Assembly: GCA_964600235.1 (NCBI GenBank) | Contig: CAZRIV010000003.1 | Span: 1 to 64,000 of the forward strand | Direction of reading: 5' to 3' | DNA: 64,000 nt | DNA from: MWEI01 sp964600235 | Lineage (GTDB): Bacteria; Desulfobacterota; Desulfomonilia; UBA1062 | Shown here: positions 44,948 to 52,733 of the stretch, one piece after another | Numbering within the stretch: position 1 is the first letter of the stretch | Layout of the letters: each line of letters opens with the position of its first letter | Notes under the pieces: generated by a model | Told to the model about the DNA's origin: nothing | What the model saw: only the letters and a program-made list of their open reading frames with translations | Database searches by the model: none | Position numbers and translations under genes: made by a program

Positions 44948-44950
44948 TCC

Positions 44951-46144
44951 ATGTCAGTATTCGTTTGGGAAGGCAAACTCGCCAACGGGAGTATTAAAAA
45001 GGGCGAGATCGAGGCTGCCGACAAGGCCGCTGCAGCCCTGATTCTCAAGCGCCAGAGGATCGCGCCCACAAAACTCAAGGCGAAGCCGAAAGATATTGTC
45101 CTCTTCCAGAAGGGGATCCAGACCAAGGAGATCGTCATCTTCACCAGGCAGTTCTCCACCATGATCAATGCCGGATTGCCGCTTGTCCAGTGTCTTGACA
45201 TACTATCTTCCCAGCAGCCGAACCCGAGCTTTAAAAAGATCCTTTCACAGATCAAGGGTGACGTGGAGGGAGGAAGCACCTTTGCAGACGCCCTGGGCAA
45301 GCATCCGAAAGTGTTCGACAGTCTCTATGTGAACCTCGTCGCAGCCGGCGAGGTCGGCGGCGTTCTCGATACGGTTCTGAACCGGCTTGCCGTGTACATG
45401 GAAAAGAATGAAGCCCTGAAAAACAAGGTCAAGGGCGCCATGACATACCCGATTATTGTCTTATGCGTGGCCTTCGGCGTGGTGGCGATCCTCATGATCT
45501 TCGTTATCCCCACCTTCAGCGATATGTTCAAACAGTTCGGCTCAGCCCTGCCGGGTCCGACGCAAATCGTGGTGGACCTGAGCAATTTCTTCAGAAATTT
45601 CTGGTGGTTGATGATCGGCCTGATCATAGCAATAATCATCGCATTCAAATGGACACGGTCTCAGGAAAAGGGGCGTTTCTACACGGACAAGATGGCCCTG
45701 AGGCTTCCGGTATTCGGCCCCCTCATCAAAAAGGTGGCCGTGGCCAAGTTTACCCGCACCCTGGGCACCATGATCTCATCAGGCGTACCGATCATGGACG
45801 GCCTTGATATCACGTCGAGGACCGCCGGGAACGTAATCGTCGAAAACGCCATCAAGTCGGTCAGGACGGCCATCAGCGAAGGAAGAACCATGTCCGAACC
45901 CCTTGAGCAGACAGGCATATTCCCGGGTATGGTGGTGCAGATGATAGCGGTTGGTGAAGCCACGGGCGCCATGGACCAGATGCTCAGCAAGATCGCGGAT
46001 TTTTATGATGAGGAAGTCGATACGGCGGTGGAGGCCCTGACCTCAGCTCTGGAACCCATGCTCATGGTCTTCCTGGGCGGTCTCATCGGCTTTATTGTCG
46101 TGGCCATGTATCTGCCCATCTTTCAGATGGCCCAGGCCGTATAA
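44951..46144 (+). CDS. pilC: Type IV pilus inner-membrane platform protein PilC
   Basis: A 397-residue GspF/PilC protein with two homologous cytoplasmic domains (about 65-165 and 270-370), each with a FTRQFSTMINAGLPL-like or FTRTLGTMISSGVPI-like opening, and three membrane helices (about 170-190, 215-235, 370-392). PilC is the platform on which PilB and PilT act. It ends the pilBTC operon, and a terminator lies 28 bases downstream. No pilin gene is in the window. Confidence 0.94.
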   Translation: MSVFVWEGKLANGSIKKGEIEAADKAAAALILKRQRIAPTKLKAKPKDIVLFQKGIQTKEIVIFTRQFSTMINAGLPLVQCLDILSSQQPNPSFKKILSQIKGDVEGGSTFADALGKHPKVFDSLYVNLVAAGEVGGVLDTVLNRLAVYMEKNEALKNKVKGAMTYPIIVLCVAFGVVAILMIFVIPTFSDMFKQFGSALPGPTQIVVDLSNFFRNFWWLMIGLIIAIIIAFKWTRSQEKGRFYTDKMALRLPVFGPLIKKVAVAKFTRTLGTMISSGVPIMDGLDITSRTAGNVIVENAIKSVRTAISEGRTMSEPLEQTGIFPGMVVQMIAVGEATGAMDQMLSKIADFYDEEVDTAVEALTSALEPMLMVFLGGLIGFIVVAMYLPIFQMAQAV

Positions 46145-46172
46145 CGGATCCCGACCAAATAAGACAAACCTG

Positions 46173-46205
46173 AGGCCGGTGGGCATGAGAGCCCTCCGGC
46201 CTTTT
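46173..46205 (+). terminator. Intrinsic terminator after pilC
   Basis: A 12-base stem with one mismatch (AGGCCGGTGGGC with GCCCTCCGGCCT) and an ATGAGA loop, followed by TTT. It closes the pilBTC operon. Confidence 0.8.
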
Positions 46206-46250
46206 CTCGTGTAATGCTGGAAAGAACCCTGCACATCTCCATACTCCTTG

Positions 46251-46397
46251 CTTAACAGCACCAAAAAATTTGGCCCTAACAAATGGTGGTTCCAGACTGG
46301 GACAAGCAAATTGCTTGTCCCAGTCTGGAACCACCATTTGTTAGGGTAAGGTTTTTCTCATCTGGCTTAATCGCTCTACTGAAGTCATGCAAGGGTC
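46251..46397 (-). repeat. Dispersed palindrome element, copy 1
   Basis: Read on the minus strand: left end GACCCTTGCATGACTTCA (46397 down to 46380), a 51-base left flank ending AAAAACCTTAC, a 73-base palindrome (arms 46274-46309 and 46311-46346, exact over 36 bases with one central base), then right flank GGCCAAATTTTTTGGTGCTG. Copies 2 and 3 share these flanks while their arms differ in sequence. It sits after the pilC terminator and before the PQ-loop gene. The 355-base gap holds no gene. Confidence 0.85.
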
Positions 46398-46499
46398 TTA
46401 TGAAAGAGATCAAGCATATGGACAATACTCCGCAAATATGACATCAGAGCAAGATTACCATCACCTTGGCTTTTGCCTCCACTCAAGGGGAACTGTACT

Positions 46500-46769
46500 A
46501 TGAGCGTTTTCGAGATAACCATGCTTGTCTGTTTCGGTTCAGCCTGGCCCGCCTCCATATACAAGTCCTACGTTTCAAAAACCGCCAAGGGCAAGAGCAT
46601 GGCATTCCTGATCATCGTATTCGTGGGCTACATCGCAGGAATTCTCCACAAGATATTTTACAACCTTGACTGGGTGATAGCCCTGTATGCCGTAAACGGA
46701 CTCATGGTACTCCTGGACATCGGCTTCACCCTGAAGAACAGGAGACTGGACAGGGCGGCCGCATCATGA
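46500..46769 (+). CDS. Three-helix membrane protein with PQ-loop-like motif
   Basis: An 89-residue protein with three predicted membrane helices and CFGSAWPASIYKSY in the first, followed by KGKSMAFL, which resembles SemiSWEET/PQ-loop half-transporters (the PQ replaced by WP). A sugar-type transporter role is therefore possible but not shown. AAGGGG lies 10 bases before the ATG at 46500; an upstream in-frame ATG at 46473 lacks one. Its last six bases overlap the end of the convergent deacetylase gene. Confidence 0.62.
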   Translation: MSVFEITMLVCFGSAWPASIYKSYVSKTAKGKSMAFLIIVFVGYIAGILHKIFYNLDWVIALYAVNGLMVLLDIGFTLKNRRLDRAAAS

Positions 46770-47519
46770 ATCCAGGGATCCGCGTTCCCGGGCATCCTTG
46801 AAGCATGTCAACTCGATGCCCCTGCCCGCGAGACCCCCAGCTCCGGCCTGAGCCTGAAGGTTCTCCAGTTCCTGCACCCTCCAGGGATCCCCTCCCAGGG
46901 AAGGGTGCACAACAAGCTCGGTGATTCCGGAGGTGGCATCATTGACCTTTCCGGCCCCTTCTAAAAAATGTGAACAGGTGAATATCCCCTTGCGCCTGAG
47001 CATGTCCTCCATATGAAAATACACTTCCTCATCGAACGGGACCCTCTTGCGGGTGGAAAGAAGATACCCATGCCTGCTGAACCTGAGCGCCGGTATCCGG
47101 AATTCCGATAGGAGATCCATCAGCATTTCAAAAACGGGATACAAACCGTGCACATGGTGGTGGGTATCCAGGTGTGAAGGTATGAGCCCGAAAGATAAAA
47201 AGATGCGGATCTGTTCTTCGGCCTCTTGCCTGCATTCCCGGAGAAAAGCCTGATCCTTCAATAATTCCATGAGTACAGGCCTGGGCTTGAGCTCGATTCC
47301 TCCGGGTTTCCATCCGAACAACTCATCGATATTGATATGAATACCCGCATGCAGGATCCCGAGTTCCCTGAGACCGCTGACTGCCTGCGCAGCGAATGGC
47401 GCCTTGGCTAGAAGTGATGTATCGCCTATGATCCCTTGTTTGAATCCCGAAAGTATCCCGGAGTTGACCTCTTCACTCAAACCCAGATCATCGGCGTTTA
47501 TTATCAGGAGTCTGTTCAT
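46764..47519 (-). CDS. ChbG/YdjC-family carbohydrate deacetylase (HpnK-like)
   Basis: A 251-residue protein with the metal-binding residues of the YdjC/ChbG family: NADDLGLS at 8-15, GIHINI near 59 and SHLDTHHHVHG near 114. Members remove acetyl groups from N-acetylated sugars; one branch (HpnK) acts on hopanoid glycosides. The substrate here is not decided, since no hopanoid or chitin gene is nearby. The start overlaps the stop of the upstream zinc protein by four bases (ATGA), so the two are coupled. Confidence 0.85.
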   Translation of the reverse strand: MNRLLIINADDLGLSEEVNSGILSGFKQGIIGDTSLLAKAPFAAQAVSGLRELGILHAGIHINIDELFGWKPGGIELKPRPVLMELLKDQAFLRECRQEAEEQIRIFLSFGLIPSHLDTHHHVHGLYPVFEMLMDLLSEFRIPALRFSRHGYLLSTRKRVPFDEEVYFHMEDMLRRKGIFTCSHFLEGAGKVNDATSGITELVVHPSLGGDPWRVQELENLQAQAGAGGLAGRGIELTCFKDARERGSLDS

Positions 47520-47992
47520 TCGTCACGATGCCAGTAGAGCCTCACGAATTTTTCTTCATCCGAATACTTGCGTTGCAGATCCCCCTTGTAGGCCCTATAG
47601 AGGGCATCTCCGATGTGACGGGCAAGGTGATCATCTGTCAATCTCACGCATACTTCCTCATTTGATCTCTTCATGTCAATCATTCTCTTGATGGGCGACC
47701 TGTCCTTTGCCTCCTTGACGAGCTTATGAACCAGATTCTCAATCTCATCCTTGTGCTTGATCAGATACATGCCCGACAGATACACCTCTCCTGCTGGAAA
47801 ATCGTCCCTGATCCTTCTGCATGCGGAACAAAGGAGCGGTGCACCCGAGGCCTTGGTACCCTCAGCAGGCCATCTCCATCTCCCTCCCTGATAAATGGCT
47901 CTGCATTCCGGGCAGTAAGCACCTTCGGTATGTTTTCTCCCTTCGCCGTACGGATCATGTCCCTTTTCTTTGATATTCCTGTCTATACGCAT
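47516..47992 (-). CDS. BCAM0308-like zinc-binding protein
   Basis: A 158-residue soluble protein with CPECRAIYQGGRWRW near the N-terminus and CSACRRIRDDFPAGEV about 30 residues later, two CxxC pairs likely to bind zinc, and the C-terminal LTDDHLARHIGDALYRAYKG. It resembles a conserved family I recall under the name BCAM0308 (NMD3-like); function unknown. GGAGGG precedes the ATG by four bases. The next 412 bases upstream hold the palindrome element and no supported gene. Confidence 0.72.
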   Translation of the reverse strand: MRIDRNIKEKGHDPYGEGRKHTEGAYCPECRAIYQGGRWRWPAEGTKASGAPLLCSACRRIRDDFPAGEVYLSGMYLIKHKDEIENLVHKLVKEAKDRSPIKRMIDMKRSNEEVCVRLTDDHLARHIGDALYRAYKGDLQRKYSDEEKFVRLYWHRDE

Positions 47993-48218
47993 ATACCCTC
48001 CAGACTTATAAAATTAGCCTCGAACATGCAAAAGACAAGGGTGGACCCAAGACGGGTGGTACTACTGCGCATGGATACGCTCAATATATTGATAATCTAT
48101 GCGTAAATCTGATGTTGCACCACAAATTCTGTCTTTGAACAGCACTCGGTAGTAATGAGGTTGATAAGAATCTGAGCAGTGTTGCTATCTGGATGTATTG
48201 CCTTGATTGTTTAGCAAA

Positions 48219-48366
48219 GACCCTTGCATAACTTCAGTAGCGCGATAAAGCCATACGTGAAAACCTTACCTGAACAAACGATGGACCCAGCCAGAGACTA
48301 GCAAGTTGCTAGTCTCTGGCTGGGTCCATCGTTTGTTCAGGCCAAGTTTTTTTGGTGCTGTTCAAC
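48219..48366 (+). repeat. Dispersed palindrome element, copy 2
   Basis: Left end GACCCTTGCATAACTTCA (from 48219), 50-base left flank, then a 73-base palindrome with arms 48269-48304 and 48306-48341, exact over 36 bases around a single G, then GCCAAGTTTTTTTGGTGCTG. A second short stem (AAAACCTT with AAGTTTTT) lies just outside, beyond a two-base mismatch. It lies upstream of tRNA-Ala (on the other strand), between two minus-strand genes. Confidence 0.88.
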
Positions 48367-48404
48367 TATGCCCGTGGGGTTGTACATGAGTCCCTAGCAT
48401 GAAA

Positions 48405-48479
48405 TGGTGGAGGTGGAGAGATTTGAACTCTCGACCCTCGCATTGCGAACGCGATGCTCTCCCACTGAGCTACACCCCC
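48405..48479 (-). tRNA. tRNA-Ala (anticodon CGC)
   Basis: Read on the minus strand: acceptor GGGGGTG/CACCTCC with one G-T pair, D-arm GCTCAGTGGGAGAGC, anticodon loop TTCGCAA giving CGC (complement of 48445-48447), T-arm GAGAGTTCAAATCTCTC, discriminator A and an encoded CCA (48405-48407). It lies 21 bases after the end of the CCA-adding fusion gene on the same strand. Confidence 0.94.
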
Positions 48480-48500
48480 ACTCGGGTATCTCTACGTGTA

Positions 48501-51161
48501 CTAGATAGGGCCCTGTTCGTCAACCCCTTGATTCTTTGAGCTCTCCTGCTCCTCAAGCGCCTTGCTTGCAAATTTCATGGCCTCCTTGAAGTCCTTGATC
48601 TCGCCGTTGAGGCCCTTGTCCCGGATGAGCCGGAGAACATCGCCGAGCTTCCTGCCCCTTTTGTAACCGAAGGCAATGAGGTCCTTTCCCGTGACGGGCG
48701 GCTTATACAGACGCCAGGAGGTGATGTACGACGAGATCATCTCCTTGATCTCGGGGCTCTTGGTCTTGGACATGGCAAAAAGCATCACTTCCAGCGTGGA
48801 TTGATCCAGCACCTTGACCACGGATGCGGGCGTCTTTGACTGGATCATGACAAGCTCCCTGAGGATTGTATTCACCATCGTCCTGGCGGAAAGGATATTC
48901 CGTACGTTCTCGTCTGTTAGCCCGAGCCGGCCGCAAATGGCGATGATCTTCTTGGGTTTCATGTGCTCAACCAGGGCAAGCAGGTAGATGAACCACGAGC
49001 GGAATTCCTCGTGGGTGTAGAGGAGGTTGAACCACGAGATGGTCTGCCCCACCCTGGCAAAGTCATCTTTAATGGCGGCATTGAACACCAGGTCCGGATG
49101 GATGGCCGTCAGCACCTCGAGTTCGCGGAGCCTCTCAAGGCTCAGGAGAGGGTCTTCTTCCGAGAGTATCTGTCTGATCTCATGCGAGATGCGCCGGCCC
49201 GGGATGTTGCTTAAAAGCCCTGACCTCACCGCCGCATGCACGAGCGAGAGTGTCTGTTTTCCCAGGGCAAACCCATAGCGCTTCTCAAAGCGTACCCCCC
49301 TGAGTATCCGCGAGGGGTCTTCAACGAAGCTCAGCGCGTGCAGCACCCTGATATGCTTCTCCTTTATGTCTCTCTGTGCCCCGAAAAAATCGATGAGCTC
49401 GCCGTAGCGCTGCGGGTTGAGACACACCGCCATGGTGTTTATGGTGAAGTCACGGCGGTAGAGGTCGAGCTTGAGGGTGGACTGCTCTACAATGGGGTGG
49501 CCGCCCGGGTGCTTGTAATATTCCAGCCTGGCCGTGGCCACATCGATGTGGGTGCCTTCAGGCAGGGTGATTACGGCCGTCTTGTACTTCTCGTGCACTG
49601 CACAGCGCCCCCCGTAAGACTTCGACAGGGCCTTTGCAAAGACAATCCCGTCCCCCTCCACCACCAGGTCCATGTCCAGGTTGTCGATGCGCAGCAGCAG
49701 GTCGCGCACGATTCCGCCCACCAGGTAGATGTTGAATCCCATGGATGCGGCGAGCGCGCCTGCCTGGCGAAGCATCTGGTTCACGGACCTCGGAAGCCTC
49801 TCCTCCAGCAGGGACTGAACGTTTTTCTTCTGCGTGGACCGATAGTCCACCCCCTCCGCCTGGACCATCTTCTCATGCATGACCCTCATGAGGTCGGTAC
49901 GGGTTATCACCCCGATGGCCCTGCGGTCTTCCACCACTGGCAGCAGCCGCTGGTTGCCGTCTATAATGAGGGTGCGTATCTCCGAGACCGGGGCATCCGG
50001 CCTGATGAACTTGATGTCGCGGAGCATGTAGTCCTTTACCTTGGCTTCGCCCAGTTCATGGCCCTGGGCCCTGCTCACCACCTGCCTGGTGACGACACCC
50101 ACGACCCGCTCGTCTTTTGATTGAACAATGGCCGCATTGATGTTGTACCGGTTGAGCGCCTCGCTGGCCTCATCGATGGTGGCATCCATGTTCAGCGCTA
50201 TGACGGGGAAGGTCATGATGTCATGTGCCGTTATCCGCGGCCTGGTCTCCTTCTTGATGAGGTTCACCAGCAGGCCCTCGACATGGTCGAGTGAGCGTTC
50301 CTTGATGGACGCGGCGGCGGCCGTGGGATGCCCGCCTCCCCCGAAGTGAGCCGCCACTTCAGCGGCATTGATCTGCGGTACGGTGCTCCTCGCCACCAGG
50401 TAGATGCGTTCGCCCATGCGTCCGACGGCGAACATGGCATCCACCTCGAACATGACCCTGAGCTTATGCACGAGCATGGCAAAGTCTTCCACATAATTGC
50501 TCGACTCGGAGCGGGTAAACAGCACATCGATGCCGCCCACGTGGAAGATATAGGCATTCTTGATGAGCTGGTCCAGAACGTCCACCTGATCGGGGCTGAG
50601 CTCGCGGGTCAGAGCCTGGGAGACGGCCCTCAGGTCTGCGCCCTGGCGGATAAGCTCGGCAAGGGCCATTGCGTCTTCGGGCCTGGTGGAAGGGAACAGC
50701 AGCGACCCGGTGTCCTCGAAGATCCCCATGGCCAGGATGGTGGCCTCTTCCGGGGTGGGCGTAATCCCGCGGTCCTTCAATTCCTCCACCATGATGGTGC
50801 TGTTGGAGCCGTACTCTTTACAGTGCTGGCAGCACCCCTTGATGTCGTCACTGGAGGCCGGGTGGTGGTCATAGATGATCACCTCCACCCCTTCTTTGCC
50901 GATGATATTCGCAAAGTCGCCTATGCGCGAGAGCTGCCTGGTATCCACTATGATGAGCCTGCTAACCTTGTTCACCTCCACGGCCTTGAGCTTCTGGATG
51001 ATTTGGACGACCTGGAAAGAGGCCTGGGCGAGATAATCCCTCAGGTTCTTCTCCTGTGCCCCGGGGAAGACGAGGATGGCCTCGGGATAGAGTTTTCTGG
51101 CCGCGAGCATTGAAGCAAAGGCATCGAAATCAGCCTGGATATGGGAGGTGATGACCTCCAC
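48501..51161 (-). CDS. CBS-DHH fusion tRNA nucleotidyltransferase (CCA- or A-adding)
   Basis: An 886-residue fusion. Order: DHH phosphoesterase domain (1-190; DFDAFASM, VDTRQ, DHHPAS), DHHA1 domain ending GGGGHPTAAA (about 200-305), a pair of CBS domains (about 315-435), then the class II nucleotidyltransferase head (about 465-600; YLVGGIVRDLL and NLDMDLVVEG with the catalytic aspartates) and its RNA-binding helices. In related bacteria with two such genes, one adds CC and the other A; which activity this has cannot be told. GTG start at 51161, five bases after xerD. Confidence 0.9.
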   Translation of the reverse strand: MEVITSHIQADFDAFASMLAARKLYPEAILVFPGAQEKNLRDYLAQASFQVVQIIQKLKAVEVNKVSRLIIVDTRQLSRIGDFANIIGKEGVEVIIYDHHPASSDDIKGCCQHCKEYGSNSTIMVEELKDRGITPTPEEATILAMGIFEDTGSLLFPSTRPEDAMALAELIRQGADLRAVSQALTRELSPDQVDVLDQLIKNAYIFHVGGIDVLFTRSESSNYVEDFAMLVHKLRVMFEVDAMFAVGRMGERIYLVARSTVPQINAAEVAAHFGGGGHPTAAAASIKERSLDHVEGLLVNLIKKETRPRITAHDIMTFPVIALNMDATIDEASEALNRYNINAAIVQSKDERVVGVVTRQVVSRAQGHELGEAKVKDYMLRDIKFIRPDAPVSEIRTLIIDGNQRLLPVVEDRRAIGVITRTDLMRVMHEKMVQAEGVDYRSTQKKNVQSLLEERLPRSVNQMLRQAGALAASMGFNIYLVGGIVRDLLLRIDNLDMDLVVEGDGIVFAKALSKSYGGRCAVHEKYKTAVITLPEGTHIDVATARLEYYKHPGGHPIVEQSTLKLDLYRRDFTINTMAVCLNPQRYGELIDFFGAQRDIKEKHIRVLHALSFVEDPSRILRGVRFEKRYGFALGKQTLSLVHAAVRSGLLSNIPGRRISHEIRQILSEEDPLLSLERLRELEVLTAIHPDLVFNAAIKDDFARVGQTISWFNLLYTHEEFRSWFIYLLALVEHMKPKKIIAICGRLGLTDENVRNILSARTMVNTILRELVMIQSKTPASVVKVLDQSTLEVMLFAMSKTKSPEIKEMISSYITSWRLYKPPVTGKDLIAFGYKRGRKLGDVLRLIRDKGLNGEIKDFKEAMKFASKALEEQESSKNQGVDEQGPI

Positions 51162-51165
51162 CGAA

Positions 51166-52050
51166 CTACCCCCTTGGATGGTAGAGCTCGTGAACCTCTT
51201 TGAGCCTTGCCGAAGATATATGCGTATAGATCTGCGTGGTGGAAATGTCGGAATGTCCGAGCATCATCTGCACCGAGCGCAGGTCCGCGCCGTTGCCAAG
51301 CAGGTGGGTTGCGAACGAATGCCTGAGCATGTGTGGCGATATGTTTTTGAAGATGCCCGCTTCCGATGCATATCTCCTGATGGCGTACCAGAAGTTCTGC
51401 CTGGACATGGCACCCCCCCTCCTGGAGCAGAAGAGGATGTCCGTTGGTTTCTTTACCAGGAACGGTCTGGCGTTTTTCATGTACTCGTCGATCCAGCGCC
51501 GGGCGCTCTCACCCATGGGCACCAGGCGTTCCTTGTCCCCCTTGCCCCTGCAGATAAGATACCCCACGTGGAGGTTCAGATGGTGGATCTTGAGGCCGAT
51601 AAGCTCGCTCACGCGCAATCCAGTGGCATAGAGGACCTCGAGCATGGCCTTATCCCTCAGGCCCAACGGGCTGCCCACATCAGGGCTGGCAATGAGCCTG
51701 GCCACCTCTTCTATGCTCAATACCTCGGGCAGGTATAGACCCCTCTTGGGCGAGGCAAGGTCCCGGGTGGGATCGTTTGCCAGGACTTCCTCCTCCATAA
51801 GGAAGCGGTAGAATTGCCTGATGGTGGAGAGCCTGCGGGAGATGCTTGTGCCCTTGAGCCCCTTTTCTTTACAGTAAGACGTGTATTCCTCGAGGTCTGC
51901 CCCCGTCGCTTCCAGCGCGGAGATGCCTTTTTCATCAAGAAAGGCCTGCAAGTCTTCCAGGTCTGCAGCATAGGAGGAAACCGTATTATCCGGAGAAGAC
52001 TTCTCGGCTATAAGGTATTCCAGAAAGGAATCGATCAGCGCATGGCTCAT
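51166..52050 (-). CDS. xerD: Site-specific tyrosine recombinase XerD
   Basis: A 294-residue recombinase that resolves chromosome dimers at dif with XerC. The N-terminal SAM-like DNA-binding domain is at 1-90; catalytic residues are R146 (ATGLRVSEL), K170, H240 and R243 (HMLRHSFATHLL), H266 (LGHSDI) and Y275 (TTQIYTH). Length and the THLLGNGADLRSVQMMLGHSDISTTQIYTH-type end fit XerD rather than a phage or integron integrase: the extra IntI patch is missing. ATG overlaps the SPOR gene stop by four bases. Confidence 0.92.
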   Translation of the reverse strand: MSHALIDSFLEYLIAEKSSPDNTVSSYAADLEDLQAFLDEKGISALEATGADLEEYTSYCKEKGLKGTSISRRLSTIRQFYRFLMEEEVLANDPTRDLASPKRGLYLPEVLSIEEVARLIASPDVGSPLGLRDKAMLEVLYATGLRVSELIGLKIHHLNLHVGYLICRGKGDKERLVPMGESARRWIDEYMKNARPFLVKKPTDILFCSRRGGAMSRQNFWYAIRRYASEAGIFKNISPHMLRHSFATHLLGNGADLRSVQMMLGHSDISTTQIYTHISSARLKEVHELYHPRG

Positions 52051-52733
52051 CGTTTGGTGATCTTGGCTTGCAGCCCCATGGCAGAAAGTTCATCAAGGGC
52101 GGGGACCCCGCTCTTGCGGTCGGGGAAGGCCCCTGTCAGCACCCGGTACACGGAGTCGGATTCCTTCATGATATAGGCCAGCACGCCGTCACCCCGAAGC
52201 TTTTCCACCGTTTTCCGGGCCTGCTCCCTGTCAGGCAGGACCTTGAGCTCGATGGCCAAGGGGACGGATGAACCGATGAATGCTTCGGTATCGATGACGC
52301 CCTTCTCCTGGAGGTCCTTCATCCTCGCAACTGCTTCATTGACCGAGGCAAAGGCCCCTGCATCGATACGGTACCAGGTACCGTTTTCCCCCAGATCGAT
52401 CTTGGTGATGAACACCCCGTCAAGCTTCCGGTACTTCTGCTTGTACTGGGCAAGCGCATCCTTTTTCGTCTGCCACGACGATATGTGGATGGTGTACGGG
52501 TAAAATGCGGTCTTCTTGAACTGGGGGGGCGCCTGTGGAGGGGCCATCTCGGCAGGTGCCGGCTCACCGGGCTTGACCGGTTCAGGTAAGGACAGGCTGC
52601 CCTTAGCCGCCGGGGGCTGTTCGCCCTGCATGCCCCGATCGATCTGCTTGGTTACCACGTTACTCAATCCGTAATCGGCCCACAACGGCAGGGCCATCAG
52701 ACTCAACACCACTAACAGGGTCAGCCGCTTCAA
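52047..52733 (-). CDS. SPOR-domain protein
   Basis: A 228-residue exported protein: signal peptide (MKRLTLLVVLSLMALPLWA), a Pro/Ala-rich linker to about 70, then two SPOR-like units (about 75-145 and 150-225) with YPYTIHISSWQTKKDALAQ and a VLTGAFPDRKS end. SPOR domains bind peptidoglycan stripped of stem peptides, the product of the amidase encoded just upstream. TTG start at 52733 overlaps the amidase stop (TTGA), and the stop overlaps xerD. Confidence 0.82.
   Translation of the reverse strand: MKRLTLLVVLSLMALPLWADYGLSNVVTKQIDRGMQGEQPPAAKGSLSLPEPVKPGEPAPAEMAPPQAPPQFKKTAFYPYTIHISSWQTKKDALAQYKQKYRKLDGVFITKIDLGENGTWYRIDAGAFASVNEAVARMKDLQEKGVIDTEAFIGSSVPLAIELKVLPDREQARKTVEKLRGDGVLAYIMKESDSVYRVLTGAFPDRKSGVPALDELSAMGLQAKITKR

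Noticed and set aside
46274..46346. Resemblance of the palindrome ends (CCCTAAC...GTTAGGG) to integron attC boxes
   Set aside because: The arms are perfect complements with no unpaired bases, the boxes vary between copies, and no cassette gene follows.
51166..52050. The tyrosine recombinase as the integron integrase
   Set aside because: It lacks the extra IntI patch, has XerD length and context, and lies about 10 kb from the cassette.
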